Made by a program: the position numbers and the translations under genes. Below the pieces are notes generated by a model that searched no databases, was not told the origin of the DNA, and saw nothing but the letters and a program-made list of their open reading frames with translations. Positions 36,367 to 44,753 of a stretch of DNA of 64,000 nt are shown here, in pieces. The number at the start of each line of letters is the position of its first letter. The first letter of the stretch is position 1. Source of the stretch: Pseudomonas sp. MH9.2 (lineage in GTDB: Bacteria > Pseudomonadota > Gammaproteobacteria > Pseudomonadales > Pseudomonadaceae); NCBI RefSeq assembly GCF_034353875.1, contig NZ_CP133784.1:1-64000 (forward strand), read 5' to 3'.

Positions 36367-38661
36367 ATGTCCTTTGATCAGCAAAATCGTCTTGGCATGA
36401 AAGCACTGCTTATCCATGAAGATCTTGCTGCCAATACGGCGGCGGGCCGCGCCGTCAGGCAACTGGCGCAAGAGCTGGAAAAACGCCAGGTTGAGGTCCT
36501 GCTGGCACAGTCGGCGCTGGATGCCACTGTTCTGATTCACTCAGACCCTATGGTGCAATGCGTGTTACTCGATTGGGAGTTGGCCCTCGACGACAGTCAT
36601 GCAATAGCCAACAGCGTATTGGATGCTGTGCGTGAGCGCAGCGAGACGCTGCCGATTTTTCTGCTGGCTGATCGCAACAGTGCAGCAACCATCCCGCTTG
36701 ACGCCATGCAGAAATCAGACGACTTCATCTGGTTGCTGGAAGACACCACCGCGTTTATCAGCGGGCGCATCGTCGCTGCCATTCAGCGTTACCGTGAGGC
36801 CGTGCTGCCACCGATGTTTGGTGCGCTGGTACGCTTCTCGCAAGTGTACGAATACTCTTGGCACACGCCCGGACATACCGGCGGTACAGCGTTTCTGAGG
36901 TCGACGGTAGGACGGGCTTTTTTCGATTTTTTCGGTGAAAACCTGTTCCGCTCGGACTTGTCGATTTCAGTGGGCGAGCTGGGTTCGTTACTCGATCATT
37001 CTGGGCCCATCGGTGCCAGCGAAGTGTACGCAGCGAAGGTCTTCGGGGCTCATCGCACGTATCACGTCACCAATGGTTCATCGACCTCCAATCGGGTGAT
37101 CCTGATGGCCAGCGTCACACGTGACCAAGTGGCATTGTGTGATCGCAACTGCCATAAGTCGGTCGAGCACGCGATGACCATGTCCGGGGCGATTCCGACC
37201 TACCTGATTCCCTCGCGAAATCACTACGGTCTGATCGGGCCGATACCTCCCCAGCGCCTGAGCCCCGAGGCCGTGCGCGACGCCGTGGCGAGCAATCCAT
37301 TGGTGCGTGACGGGTTCGACCCGACGCCGATGCACGCGATCGTCACCAACTCCACCTACGACGGACTTTGTTACAACGTCACCCAGGTCGAGAAGCTGCT
37401 CGGTCAAAGCGTCGACCGCCTGCATTTCGACGAAGCCTGGTTCGGTTATGCGCGCTTCAACCCGATCTACCGAGAGCGTTTCGCCATGCATGGCGAGCCA
37501 GCAGACTACAGCGCGGACAGGCCGACTGTGTTTGCGACCCAATCCACACACAAGTTGCTGGCGGCGCTGTCCCAGGCTTCGATGATCCATGTGCGCGATG
37601 GTCGCCGGCCTATCGAACATGCGCGGTTCAATGAAGCGTTCATGATGCATGCTTCGACTTCGCCGAACTACGCAATCATCGCCTCCAACGATGTCAGTGC
37701 GGCAATGATGGACGGCCCTGGTGGCAAAGCCCTGACGGGCGATGCAATTCGCGAGGCGATTGCTTTTCGACGCATGGTGCCGCGACTCAACGAAGAGTTC
37801 CAGGCCCGGGGCGAATGGTTTTTCAATGTCTGGCAGCCTGACACTGTCATCGATCCCGAGAGTGGCGAAGTGGTGCCGTTCCATACTGCCGATGAGGCTC
37901 TGCTGGCGAGTGAGCCTGAGTGTTGGGGGCTAAAACCCAATGCTGCCTGGCATGGCTTCGGTGACATCGAAGACGGCTACTGCATGCTTGACCCGATCAA
38001 GGTGTCGATCACCACGCCCGGGATTTTGCCCGGTGGCGGCATGAGCCAGCAGGGCATTCCTGCGGTGGTGCTCAGTGCCTACCTGGACCGGCAGGGCATC
38101 GTGGTGGAGAAAACCACCGACTTTACGATTCTGTTCCTGTTCTCTATCGGTGTGACCAAAGGCAAGTGGGGTACATTGGTCAGCACCTTGCTGGACTTCA
38201 AACGTGACTACGACGCCAACGCGCCACTGGACAGCGTGTTGCCGCCCCTGATCGCCGCGCACCCGCAACGCTACCGTGGCATGGGGTTGCGCACACTGTG
38301 CGACACCATGTTCCAGGCCATGTCCGAACTGCGCACCACTGAATCCATGTCTCGGGCGTTCTCTACCTTGCCGGTGCCCCAACTCAGTCCGGTCGCGGCA
38401 TACGAGCAACTGGTGCGCGGCAATATCGAAGTCCTTACCCTCGAACAAATGGCGGGCCGCACCGTGGCGACCGGGGTGGTGCCATATCCGCCAGGCATCC
38501 CGCTACTGATGCCCGGCGAGAGCGCAGGGGCGGCGGATGGTCCAATTCTCGGCTACCTCAAGGCGCTGCAAGAGTACGACCGGCGCTTCCCGGGCTTCAC
38601 CCATGACACCCATGGCGTCGAGGTGGAGGATGGGCGTTATTTAGTCCGATGCATTAAATAA
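36367..38661 (+). CDS. Arginine/lysine-type PLP decarboxylase (AdiA/LdcA family)
   Basis: 764 residues, fold-III acid-induced decarboxylase family with an N-terminal response-regulator-like wing domain (residues 1-135), HTPGHTGGTAFLRS, the Asp of the PLP site in FDEAWFGY, and PLP Lys in ATQSTHKLLAALSQASMIH. Length fits AdiA and Pseudomonas LdcA better than ornithine decarboxylases. Arginine and lysine as substrates cannot be separated by eye. Unlike speF, no matching antiporter is adjacent. The ATG at 36367 has GGAAGA upstream; ATG at codon 11 is possible. Confidence 0.85.
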   Translation: MSFDQQNRLGMKALLIHEDLAANTAAGRAVRQLAQELEKRQVEVLLAQSALDATVLIHSDPMVQCVLLDWELALDDSHAIANSVLDAVRERSETLPIFLLADRNSAATIPLDAMQKSDDFIWLLEDTTAFISGRIVAAIQRYREAVLPPMFGALVRFSQVYEYSWHTPGHTGGTAFLRSTVGRAFFDFFGENLFRSDLSISVGELGSLLDHSGPIGASEVYAAKVFGAHRTYHVTNGSSTSNRVILMASVTRDQVALCDRNCHKSVEHAMTMSGAIPTYLIPSRNHYGLIGPIPPQRLSPEAVRDAVASNPLVRDGFDPTPMHAIVTNSTYDGLCYNVTQVEKLLGQSVDRLHFDEAWFGYARFNPIYRERFAMHGEPADYSADRPTVFATQSTHKLLAALSQASMIHVRDGRRPIEHARFNEAFMMHASTSPNYAIIASNDVSAAMMDGPGGKALTGDAIREAIAFRRMVPRLNEEFQARGEWFFNVWQPDTVIDPESGEVVPFHTADEALLASEPECWGLKPNAAWHGFGDIEDGYCMLDPIKVSITTPGILPGGGMSQQGIPAVVLSAYLDRQGIVVEKTTDFTILFLFSIGVTKGKWGTLVSTLLDFKRDYDANAPLDSVLPPLIAAHPQRYRGMGLRTLCDTMFQAMSELRTTESMSRAFSTLPVPQLSPVAAYEQLVRGNIEVLTLEQMAGRTVATGVVPYPPGIPLLMPGESAGAADGPILGYLKALQEYDRRFPGFTHDTHGVEVEDGRYLVRCIK

Positions 38662-38699
38662 ACCCCAGGACGGTCCGGGCGACGGGGAGGACGGCGGCT

Positions 38700-38768
38700 A
38701 TGCTGAAATCATGGCTGCTCATCGCTATCGGCGCGTTGCTCGGTGCCGGCTTCGTTTCAGCTGATTAG
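38700..38768 (+). pseudogene. 22-codon remnant resembling the N-terminus of CrcB/FluC
   Basis: Encodes MLKSWLLIAIGALLGAGFVSAD followed by a stop. The first 16 residues match the usual start of fluoride channel CrcB (FluC), and the next gene is DUF190, which often follows crcB. It may be a deletion remnant of crcB, or a single-helix micropeptide. GGGAGG lies 11-16 bases upstream, so translation is plausible. Confidence 0.5.
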
Positions 38769-38790
38769 CGCACGCTAAAGGAGTTGGATC

Positions 38791-39126
38791 ATGAAAGGTT
38801 TTCTGGTGATTTTCTTCACTCAGCAGAATCGTCGCTATCGCGGAAAAATGCTCGGTGACTGGGTCGTCGACCTGGCCAAAGAACTGGGGCTACGCGGCGC
38901 CACGCTATCGACGGGCATAGAGGGATTTGGCCATACAGGCCAGCTGCATTCCACGCACGTCTTTGAACTTGCCGATCAACCTACCGAAATTCGTATGGCG
39001 ATTAGCGAAGACGAGTGCGCGCGCCTGTTCGAGCGCCTGGAGGCCGAAGACATCTCCTTGTTCTACATAAAAGCGCCGATCGAGCTGGGGACTGTCGGCA
39101 AAAAAGCCGACAAGCCCCTTAGTTGA
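38791..39126 (+). CDS. DUF190 protein, PII-like fold
   Basis: 111 residues: KGFLVIFFTQQNRRYRGKMLGDWVVDLAKELGLRGATLSTGIEGFG, then a signature HVFELADQPTEIRMAI. DUF190 (PF02641) proteins have a GlnB-like ferredoxin fold and are often encoded with CrcB. AAAGGAG precedes the start. It ends the plus-strand block, and its last 8 bases overlap the 3' end of the kinase gene on the other strand. Function unknown. Confidence 0.88.
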   Translation: MKGFLVIFFTQQNRRYRGKMLGDWVVDLAKELGLRGATLSTGIEGFGHTGQLHSTHVFELADQPTEIRMAISEDECARLFERLEAEDISLFYIKAPIELGTVGKKADKPLS

Positions 39127-40486
39127 CCGGGAGTTCCAGTGTTGCGCAGAGACCGCCGTCTGGAAGGTTATCCAGATGTATCCGACCTTTCAGGCGAACC
39201 GCAATCGTTTGTACAATCGTCAGTCCAAGCCCTGCGCCCTGGTCGTTACCTCGACTGTAAAAACGCTCAAAGAGCCGCTCACGCTCTGCCTCGTTGATAC
39301 CCGGCCCCTGATCTTCGACAGCCAGCTGGAAGTGTCCATTGATTTTTGTCAGGCGGACAGTGATCAGGCCATGTTCTGGAGAAAAGTTCGCGGCGTTGGT
39401 CACCAGGTTATTAAGCGCGATGTTAATCGCTACTGGGTCGGTATGGGTGATGTAAGGGACATCACTGACGTCGAAAGTCAGCTCAAGGCCCTTGCTCAGC
39501 AACCAGGGCGTAAGCTGAACGAGACCCTCTCGAACAGTCGCCGTCAGGTCAACGGTTTGCAGGGGCGGTGCTATCGACTGGGGTTCGAGCCTGGCCATGG
39601 TCAGCAACTGGTTAACCAAACGGCTGGTGCGGTCTACACCGACGATCAGGTATTCGAGTGACTCTCGTTTTTCTGCCTCGGTGCCCGCTTCCAGTAAATT
39701 CTGCGCATGCACCCGAAGTACCGCCAACGGTGTCCGCATTTCATGGGCCGCATCGGCAATGAAGCGTCGCTCTCGCCCCAGCACCTCCTGGATTTGCGAA
39801 AGCATTCGATTCAGCGCGGCCTGCATGGGTTCGAGTTCGCTGGGCAGCGGCTCGATTTGCAGGGGCTCCAGGGAGCCGGAGTGTCGAGCGCGCAGGGTCG
39901 CGGCCAAGTCGGCCAGAGGCTTGAGCCCCCAACCAATCGCCAGCCACATCACTGTGACCAGGATCAGGCTGCCCAACAGATTTGGCCAAAGGGTATGCTG
40001 AACGATACGGTCAACCAGATCCGTTCGCACATCGTTACGCTCGCCGACCCAGATATGCAGGCCGTACTGCACGTCGTCGAGAATGAATGTCCGCCACTGA
40101 TGATTTTTCAGGTCAACGACATCGCTGAAACCTGTCTGGGAGGGGGGCAGGGTAAAGGTGGGGGCGCTGGCAGTGTGTACCAGCAGTTCGCCTTGATGAT
40201 TCCATACCTGAAAAGCAATTTTGCTCTCATAGGGATGGCCATCGAGCTTGGGCGAGGCTTGGCTGAGGGCCTGATTGAAGGCCTGGTACAGTGCTGAATG
40301 GTCCTTGCTGGCCATTGGCATGCGCATGACGCCTTGCAGCAGGCGAGCGTTTTGGGCCAGTTGCGCGTCATAGACTTCGGCAATTTCATGATTACTGTCA
40401 TGCAGGTTGAAGAAACTCATGATCAGCAGGCCCACAAGCAACAGGCCGAGAATCAGGGTCATGGTGCGCTTTCTGATTGACGTCAT
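39119..40486 (-). CDS. Sensor histidine kinase, QseC/PmrB-like
   Basis: 455 residues: membrane helix at 10-28, periplasmic region of about 135 residues, second helix at about 165-188, HAMP, HisKA with His in IADAAHEMRTPLAVLRVH, and ATPase (NNLVTNAANFSPEHG, DQGPGI, GAGLGLTIV). It is the last gene of the minus-strand operon beginning at 45420 and overlaps its regulator by 4 bp. Lacking clear iron-binding ExxE motifs, it is not obviously a metal sensor. The kinase co-transcribed with enzymes suggests autoregulated control of a product or membrane state. Confidence 0.9.
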   Translation of the reverse strand: MTSIRKRTMTLILGLLLVGLLIMSFFNLHDSNHEIAEVYDAQLAQNARLLQGVMRMPMASKDHSALYQAFNQALSQASPKLDGHPYESKIAFQVWNHQGELLVHTASAPTFTLPPSQTGFSDVVDLKNHQWRTFILDDVQYGLHIWVGERNDVRTDLVDRIVQHTLWPNLLGSLILVTVMWLAIGWGLKPLADLAATLRARHSGSLEPLQIEPLPSELEPMQAALNRMLSQIQEVLGRERRFIADAAHEMRTPLAVLRVHAQNLLEAGTEAEKRESLEYLIVGVDRTSRLVNQLLTMARLEPQSIAPPLQTVDLTATVREGLVQLTPWLLSKGLELTFDVSDVPYITHTDPVAINIALNNLVTNAANFSPEHGLITVRLTKINGHFQLAVEDQGPGINEAERERLFERFYSRGNDQGAGLGLTIVQTIAVRLKGRIHLDNLPDGGLCATLELPVN

Positions 40487-41145
40487 CGGCGCTCTTCAAC
40501 CAGGTAACCGACACCGCGAATGGTCCGGATTAACTCAGAACTGAATTTTTTCCGCAGATTGTGGATGTGCACCTCGAGGGTGTTGCTTTCCGCTTCTTCG
40601 TTCCAGCCATAAAGCAGCTGGATCAATCGCTCGCGGGTCATCACCCGTCCTGGGGGAGAAAGCAGTTCATAGAGCAACTGGTACTCCTTGGGTGTCAGCG
40701 CAATCGGTGCGCCATGGTAAGTCACCTGTTGGGTACTCGGGTCCAGGCTGATATCGGCATGCTCGATCAGCACCCGGGCGCGTCCCGCACTTCGACGCAG
40801 CAGCGCGCGCAGGCGGGCTTTCAATTCGGCAAGGTCGAAAGGTTTGACCAGATAGTCATCGGCGCCTGCATCCAGACCGGCAATCCGGTCTTCGGTGGCA
40901 TCGCGCGCGGTGAGGATCAGCACGGGCAGCGTGGAGCCGCTCTGGCGTAACTGGCGCAGCACTTCGAGACCGTCCATGCGTGGCAGCCCCAGGTCGAGCA
41001 CGGCCAGATCAAAGGTTTCGGTGAGCAGCGAATGCAGAGCGCTGCTACCGTCTTTAAGCCAGTCAACGGTGTAACCCTCTCGGCTCAAGGCCTGATGAAC
41101 ACCTTCGCCCAGAGCGATGTCATCTTCGATAAGCAGTAGACGCAC
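40483..41145 (-). CDS. OmpR/PhoB-type response regulator, QseB-like
   Basis: 220 residues: receiver (LLIEDDIALGEGV, Asp in LAVLDLGLPRMDG, Lys in YLVKPFDLAELK) and winged helix (LTPKEYQLLYELL, SNTLEVHIHNLRKKF, IRTIRGVGYLVE). The stop overlaps the kinase start. Regulators of this subfamily bind direct hexamer repeats such as CTTAAG-N5-CTTAAG; one near-match lies upstream of the operon at 45525-45541. Confidence 0.92.
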   Translation of the reverse strand: MRLLLIEDDIALGEGVHQALSREGYTVDWLKDGSSALHSLLTETFDLAVLDLGLPRMDGLEVLRQLRQSGSTLPVLILTARDATEDRIAGLDAGADDYLVKPFDLAELKARLRALLRRSAGRARVLIEHADISLDPSTQQVTYHGAPIALTPKEYQLLYELLSPPGRVMTRERLIQLLYGWNEEAESNTLEVHIHNLRKKFSSELIRTIRGVGYLVEERR

Positions 41146-41157
41146 AGCTGACTCCTG

Positions 41158-41802
41158 TCAGTTAATTTTCTTGTTTACCTCGCCAAGCAACGCCTGGATC
41201 TCCTGGCGGCGACCTGTATCGGCGGTTTCCCGGCCAGGACGCGGTGGCGCTTGCAAGGCTTTGAGCAAGGCTGCCTTGGCTTCGACATAACGACCTTGAC
41301 GATAAAGGTGGTCCCCCCAAAAGTACAGGCTGTCTATGCCAGTCGGGTTGAGTTGCAAGCCTTGTTTCAAGAGCTGTTCGGCTTTTTTCGCGTCGCCGAA
41401 GCCGATGGGCCAGCCGGGAACCCGATCATAGAGTGCGGCGAGGCTGGTATAAGCGGAGCCTTGCAGCGCATTCGGGTCCAGCGCTATCGCTTTTTCGAGA
41501 TCGATACGCGCCGACTTGACCTTGCTCAATGCCCCCAGTCCGCCTTGAGCTCCGGCCCAACTGCTGGTAACGATACCGGACCAGACCCAGGCCTCGGCAA
41601 CGGTTCCCCGGGACTGAGTGAACGCTGACGCTTGTGCTGCAAGCTTTTCAAACGCAGCCACACGTTGCTCAGCTGGCAATTCGTATTGGATATGGGCCCA
41701 GCTTTGCTGAATGGCAATCAGGCGTTCCTGATCCGCGCTTTCCAAGGCCCAGGCAGGGCTGCTCAAAACGCCGAGAAGCAGGTAGATGCAGAGCTTTTTC
41801 AT
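41158..41802 (-). CDS. Secreted TPR-repeat protein
   Basis: 214 residues with a clear signal peptide (MKKLCIYLLLGVLSSPAWA) and two or three TPR-like helical repeats (ARIDLEKAIALDPNALQGSAYTSLA, AEQLLKQGLQLNPTGIDSLYFWG, YVEAKAALLKALQ). Periplasmic and probably a protein-interaction module. It lies 5 bp after the SDR gene and 12 bp before the response regulator, so all belong to one operon. It may link a periplasmic signal to the kinase; that is inference. Confidence 0.8.
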   Translation of the reverse strand: MKKLCIYLLLGVLSSPAWALESADQERLIAIQQSWAHIQYELPAEQRVAAFEKLAAQASAFTQSRGTVAEAWVWSGIVTSSWAGAQGGLGALSKVKSARIDLEKAIALDPNALQGSAYTSLAALYDRVPGWPIGFGDAKKAEQLLKQGLQLNPTGIDSLYFWGDHLYRQGRYVEAKAALLKALQAPPRPGRETADTGRRQEIQALLGEVNKKIN

Positions 41803-41807
41803 GGTTT

Positions 41808-42608
41808 TTATTTCTCTTTTTCTTGCCGGACACTGAGTCGCCGGATCAAGGGCAGTTGTTTACGCAGGCTGCGGTCCACAAGGTTAGGCAGCAGGCTGTT
41901 CAAACGGACGAAGAAGCGTTCAGGCCAGCCCAGGTAGAGCTCGCGACGATCACCCGCAATCGCATGGATAACCGCCTGAGCGACGATGTGTGGGTCGTCG
42001 ACGTTTGATTTCAGTGCGTCGGTCAAGGCCTGTGCGGCGGGGCTGTTCATAGAGGTGCGCGTCGCACGAGGCGCCACGTACAGCACGCCAACCCGGGTAT
42101 CGGCCAGCTCGCGACGCAGGGCTTCGGAGAAACCGCGTAGCGCGAATTTGCTCGCACAATAGCTGGCGTAACCCGGAAAACCAATGGAGCCGTAGGTGGA
42201 CCCCACATTAACGACCATGGCATTTTCAGCGTCTTTCAATAGAGGCAGAAACGTGCGCGTCAGGCAGATAGGGACGCTGATGTTCAACGTCAGCATGGCG
42301 TTGATTTCTGCATCGTCCAGCTGTTCGAGCATGGCGAAGTGGTTAACCCCGGCGGCATTGATCAGCAGGTTTACACCACCCATTTCCTCGGCCGTGGTGA
42401 AGACCTTTCTGCGGTCAGTGGCCGTCGTCAGGTCAGCTGATATCCAGCGCAGATTGTGCGGATAAAGCGCGAGTAGCCGCTCAAGTGGCGCTTTATGTCG
42501 GGCCACCGCCAACACCAGGGCGCCCTTCGCGCACAGGGCATCGGCAATGGCCAGGCCGATCCCGCCGCTAGCACCGGTCAGGACGACTCTTGCTTCAGAG
42601 AGCTGCAT
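41808..42608 (-). CDS. Short-chain dehydrogenase/reductase of the hemolysin-ligase-diiron operon
   Basis: 266 residues, SDR: TGASGGIGLAIADAL nucleotide loop, NAAG near residue 90, catalytic Ser in VNVGSTYGSIG, and YCASK. A hydrophobic/basic C-terminus (RFFVRLNSLLPNLVDRSLRKQL) could associate with membrane. The ATG at 42608 overlaps the diiron gene by 14 bp and has GAGGAG upstream. It presumably oxidises or reduces an intermediate made by the neighbouring enzymes, such as a fatty aldehyde, alcohol or keto-acyl compound. Confidence 0.87.
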   Translation of the reverse strand: MQLSEARVVLTGASGGIGLAIADALCAKGALVLAVARHKAPLERLLALYPHNLRWISADLTTATDRRKVFTTAEEMGGVNLLINAAGVNHFAMLEQLDDAEINAMLTLNISVPICLTRTFLPLLKDAENAMVVNVGSTYGSIGFPGYASYCASKFALRGFSEALRRELADTRVGVLYVAPRATRTSMNSPAAQALTDALKSNVDDPHIVAQAVIHAIAGDRRELYLGWPERFFVRLNSLLPNLVDRSLRKQLPLIRRLSVRQEKEK

Positions 42609-43275
42609 GCAAGGTCTCCTCGGCCGTAGCGCCCGGGAGGGCACGGAACATGTCGGCGTACAGTTTGTAGACGACTTTCGAGGCGTGGATGACGGCGGCT
42701 TGGTCGGTCGGGTCTTCCAGGCGATCCATCAACCGGCGATAGGTCTGCATGTGCGCCACGTCCAACTCCCCGTGAGAGCTCAAATAGCTGAAGGCAGTGG
42801 TGGGGAGTTCAAGGTGCTCGCGAATACTGTCGGCGGCATGTGTGGCCAGCGCAATGCTGGTGCCCTCGAGTACGTTGACCATCCCGAACAGGCCGACGGG
42901 ATTGTCCCGCGCGATCAAGTCATAGAGGAAACCGACCATCAACTCGATCGGCAGTTCTGGGCGTCCTTCACGAACAGTATCGACGTCGCCACCGCAGGCC
43001 GAAATGTCATTCAGGATCCACTGTTCATGGCCGTACTCTTCGTCGATGTACTCACAGACGGCCCCTCGCAGCCATTCCAGGCGGATGGGCAGACGGGCGC
43101 CGCACGCCATCATCAATGGGACCGTGTGTCGAACGTGGTAATAGGCCTGGGTCAGAAAAGCGCGATAGCTTTCCAGGCTGACCCGACCGGCAAGGGCTTG
43201 GCGAATGATCGGTAAGTTAAATAATTCCTGGCGTTCGTGCTGGGTGGCTTCTTGCAGTGTGTCGAAGAAACTCAT
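42595..43275 (-). CDS. Heme-oxygenase-like diiron protein, UndA-related ligand set
   Basis: 226 residues, all-helical TenA/PqqC-like fold. The six-ligand pattern of heme-oxygenase-like diiron oxidases is visible: E80-x2-H83, E137, and H168-x3-D172-x2-H175. Spacing resembles UndA, which turns lauric acid into 1-undecene, but this protein is shorter and otherwise diverged. So a non-heme iron oxidase acting on an acyl or amino compound is likely; product unknown. The start overlaps the ligase stop by 4 bp. The GTSIALATHAADSIRE and SYLSSHGELDVAH segments flank the metal site. Confidence 0.75.
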   Translation of the reverse strand: MSFFDTLQEATQHERQELFNLPIIRQALAGRVSLESYRAFLTQAYYHVRHTVPLMMACGARLPIRLEWLRGAVCEYIDEEYGHEQWILNDISACGGDVDTVREGRPELPIELMVGFLYDLIARDNPVGLFGMVNVLEGTSIALATHAADSIREHLELPTTAFSYLSSHGELDVAHMQTYRRLMDRLEDPTDQAAVIHASKVVYKLYADMFRALPGATAEETLHAAL

Positions 43276-44753
43276 GATGCTGATACCTCAGGGTAAACCG
43301 ATGAGATGAGTTGATGCCGGTAGCGTTCGAGGATGGCTTCGCGCCGTGGTCGACCATTGGCGGTGAGCAGGCCATTGGTCGGAGTAAAAGGTTGCTCCAG
43401 ACGTGTCCATTGATGAACTTGGGCGTAGTCGGGCAAGTTTTCGTTTGCGAGGGCGACTGCGGCGGTGATTTCCTCGTCGGTGCAGTCCGGCTTGTGGGGC
43501 CACAGCAGCGCGTGGTTACGCGGCATTGCTTCGCCATACACAAAAGCCTGGGCGATATGGCTGCGTTGTGTCAGCTCGGCCTCGACCCATTCGGGATTGA
43601 CGTTGCGCCCAAAACTGGTCACGAATTGATGTTTCTTGCGGCCGTTGAGGTAGAGATAACCCTCTGCGTCAAATTCGCCCAGGTCACCGCTGTGCCACCA
43701 ACCCGTGGCCTCGGGCGATTCGCCCAGATAACCGAGCATTGGAGCGCCGCCAATCAACACTTCACCGTCCTCAGCCAAGCGGACCTTCACATGGGGCAAG
43801 GGCTTGCCGACACTGCCCAGGCGGTTGGCGCCGGGATGGTTCAGGCACACCACCGACGCGCATTCTGACAAGCCATAGCCCTCAAAGACCGGCAGGCCGA
43901 TCCGTTGTGCGCGTAGCAACAACTCAACCGACACCCTGGCCCCGCCCACGGCGGCGAAGCGCAGTGTCGAGGCGTTGAATGCGCCGAGCTCGGCCGCGTT
44001 GACTAACAGCAGAAGCAGTTGCGGCACTAGGATCAGACTTTCGGGACGTCGTTCGGCAAGTGTGCCGAGCAGCCGGGGGATATCCACGCCACTGGCGCCC
44101 TGGATCCCGAGTTTTTTCTGACTCGGCAGGCTTAGCGTCGCACCCGCATAAAGCGCGGCATAGCACCCCAGGTTTTCCAGGAGAATGGCCAGAGGAAGCA
44201 GGGCGAGATGATGGTGAGACTCGGTAGCACGTGTGGCCAGGTCCAGTTCCCTGGCCACCCTTAGCAGGCTGTCGGCACTCAGGCATACGCCTTTGGGGGT
44301 TCCAGTGGTGCCTGAGGTGAACGTCAGCTTGGCTGTGCCTTGAGGCATGCGCGTTGTGCCGGAAAATGACCGGCGCCAGAACTCTCCGACCTGTGTATAG
44401 CCAGCCGTTGTCAGTTCAGGGGCCTGATCGGTGTCGGCGATGACCAGCTCGGCCTGGCTTTGCTCCAGGCAATGGTTACGTTGCGCGGGGCTGAAAAAAG
44501 GCGGTAACGTCAGGCAGGTAAGACCTTCGAACAGTGCCGCAAGGTCCCAAAGCAGTGCGTTCGGACCGTTCTCCAGGGCCAAGGCGACCACACTGATGCG
44601 TTCTTCGCGCAAGCGCTGTTGCCGATAGACGACTTCTGCGTACAGGGTGGCGTAATCCAGCCGCTGCGCATCTCCCCATAATGCCAGGACGTCAGGTTTT
44701 TCTTCGGCATGTTGACGAAGAATCTGTTTGAACCCTTCCAGTTCAGGCGACAT
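43272..44753 (-). CDS. AMP-forming acyl ligase of the hemolysin operon
   Basis: 493 residues, ANL superfamily: P-loop TFTSGTTGTPKG near residue 145, VFEGYGLSECASV, and WWHSGDLGEFDAEGYLYLNGR. The expected C-terminal catalytic Lys may be in TANGRPRREAILERY, where the usual GK is replaced, so the thioesterification half-reaction deserves testing. It activates a carboxylic acid as acyl-AMP. It overlaps the upstream thermostable-hemolysin gene by 11 bp and the downstream diiron gene by 4 bp, indicating tight co-translation. Confidence 0.85.
   Translation of the reverse strand: MSPELEGFKQILRQHAEEKPDVLALWGDAQRLDYATLYAEVVYRQQRLREERISVVALALENGPNALLWDLAALFEGLTCLTLPPFFSPAQRNHCLEQSQAELVIADTDQAPELTTAGYTQVGEFWRRSFSGTTRMPQGTAKLTFTSGTTGTPKGVCLSADSLLRVARELDLATRATESHHHLALLPLAILLENLGCYAALYAGATLSLPSQKKLGIQGASGVDIPRLLGTLAERRPESLILVPQLLLLLVNAAELGAFNASTLRFAAVGGARVSVELLLRAQRIGLPVFEGYGLSECASVVCLNHPGANRLGSVGKPLPHVKVRLAEDGEVLIGGAPMLGYLGESPEATGWWHSGDLGEFDAEGYLYLNGRKKHQFVTSFGRNVNPEWVEAELTQRSHIAQAFVYGEAMPRNHALLWPHKPDCTDEEITAAVALANENLPDYAQVHQWTRLEQPFTPTNGLLTANGRPRREAILERYRHQLISSVYPEVSAS

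Noticed and set aside
42595..43275. UndA itself (1-undecene synthase)
   Set aside because: The ligand spacing resembles UndA, but the protein is about 35 residues shorter and the sequence around the metal site differs; only the superfamily is claimed.
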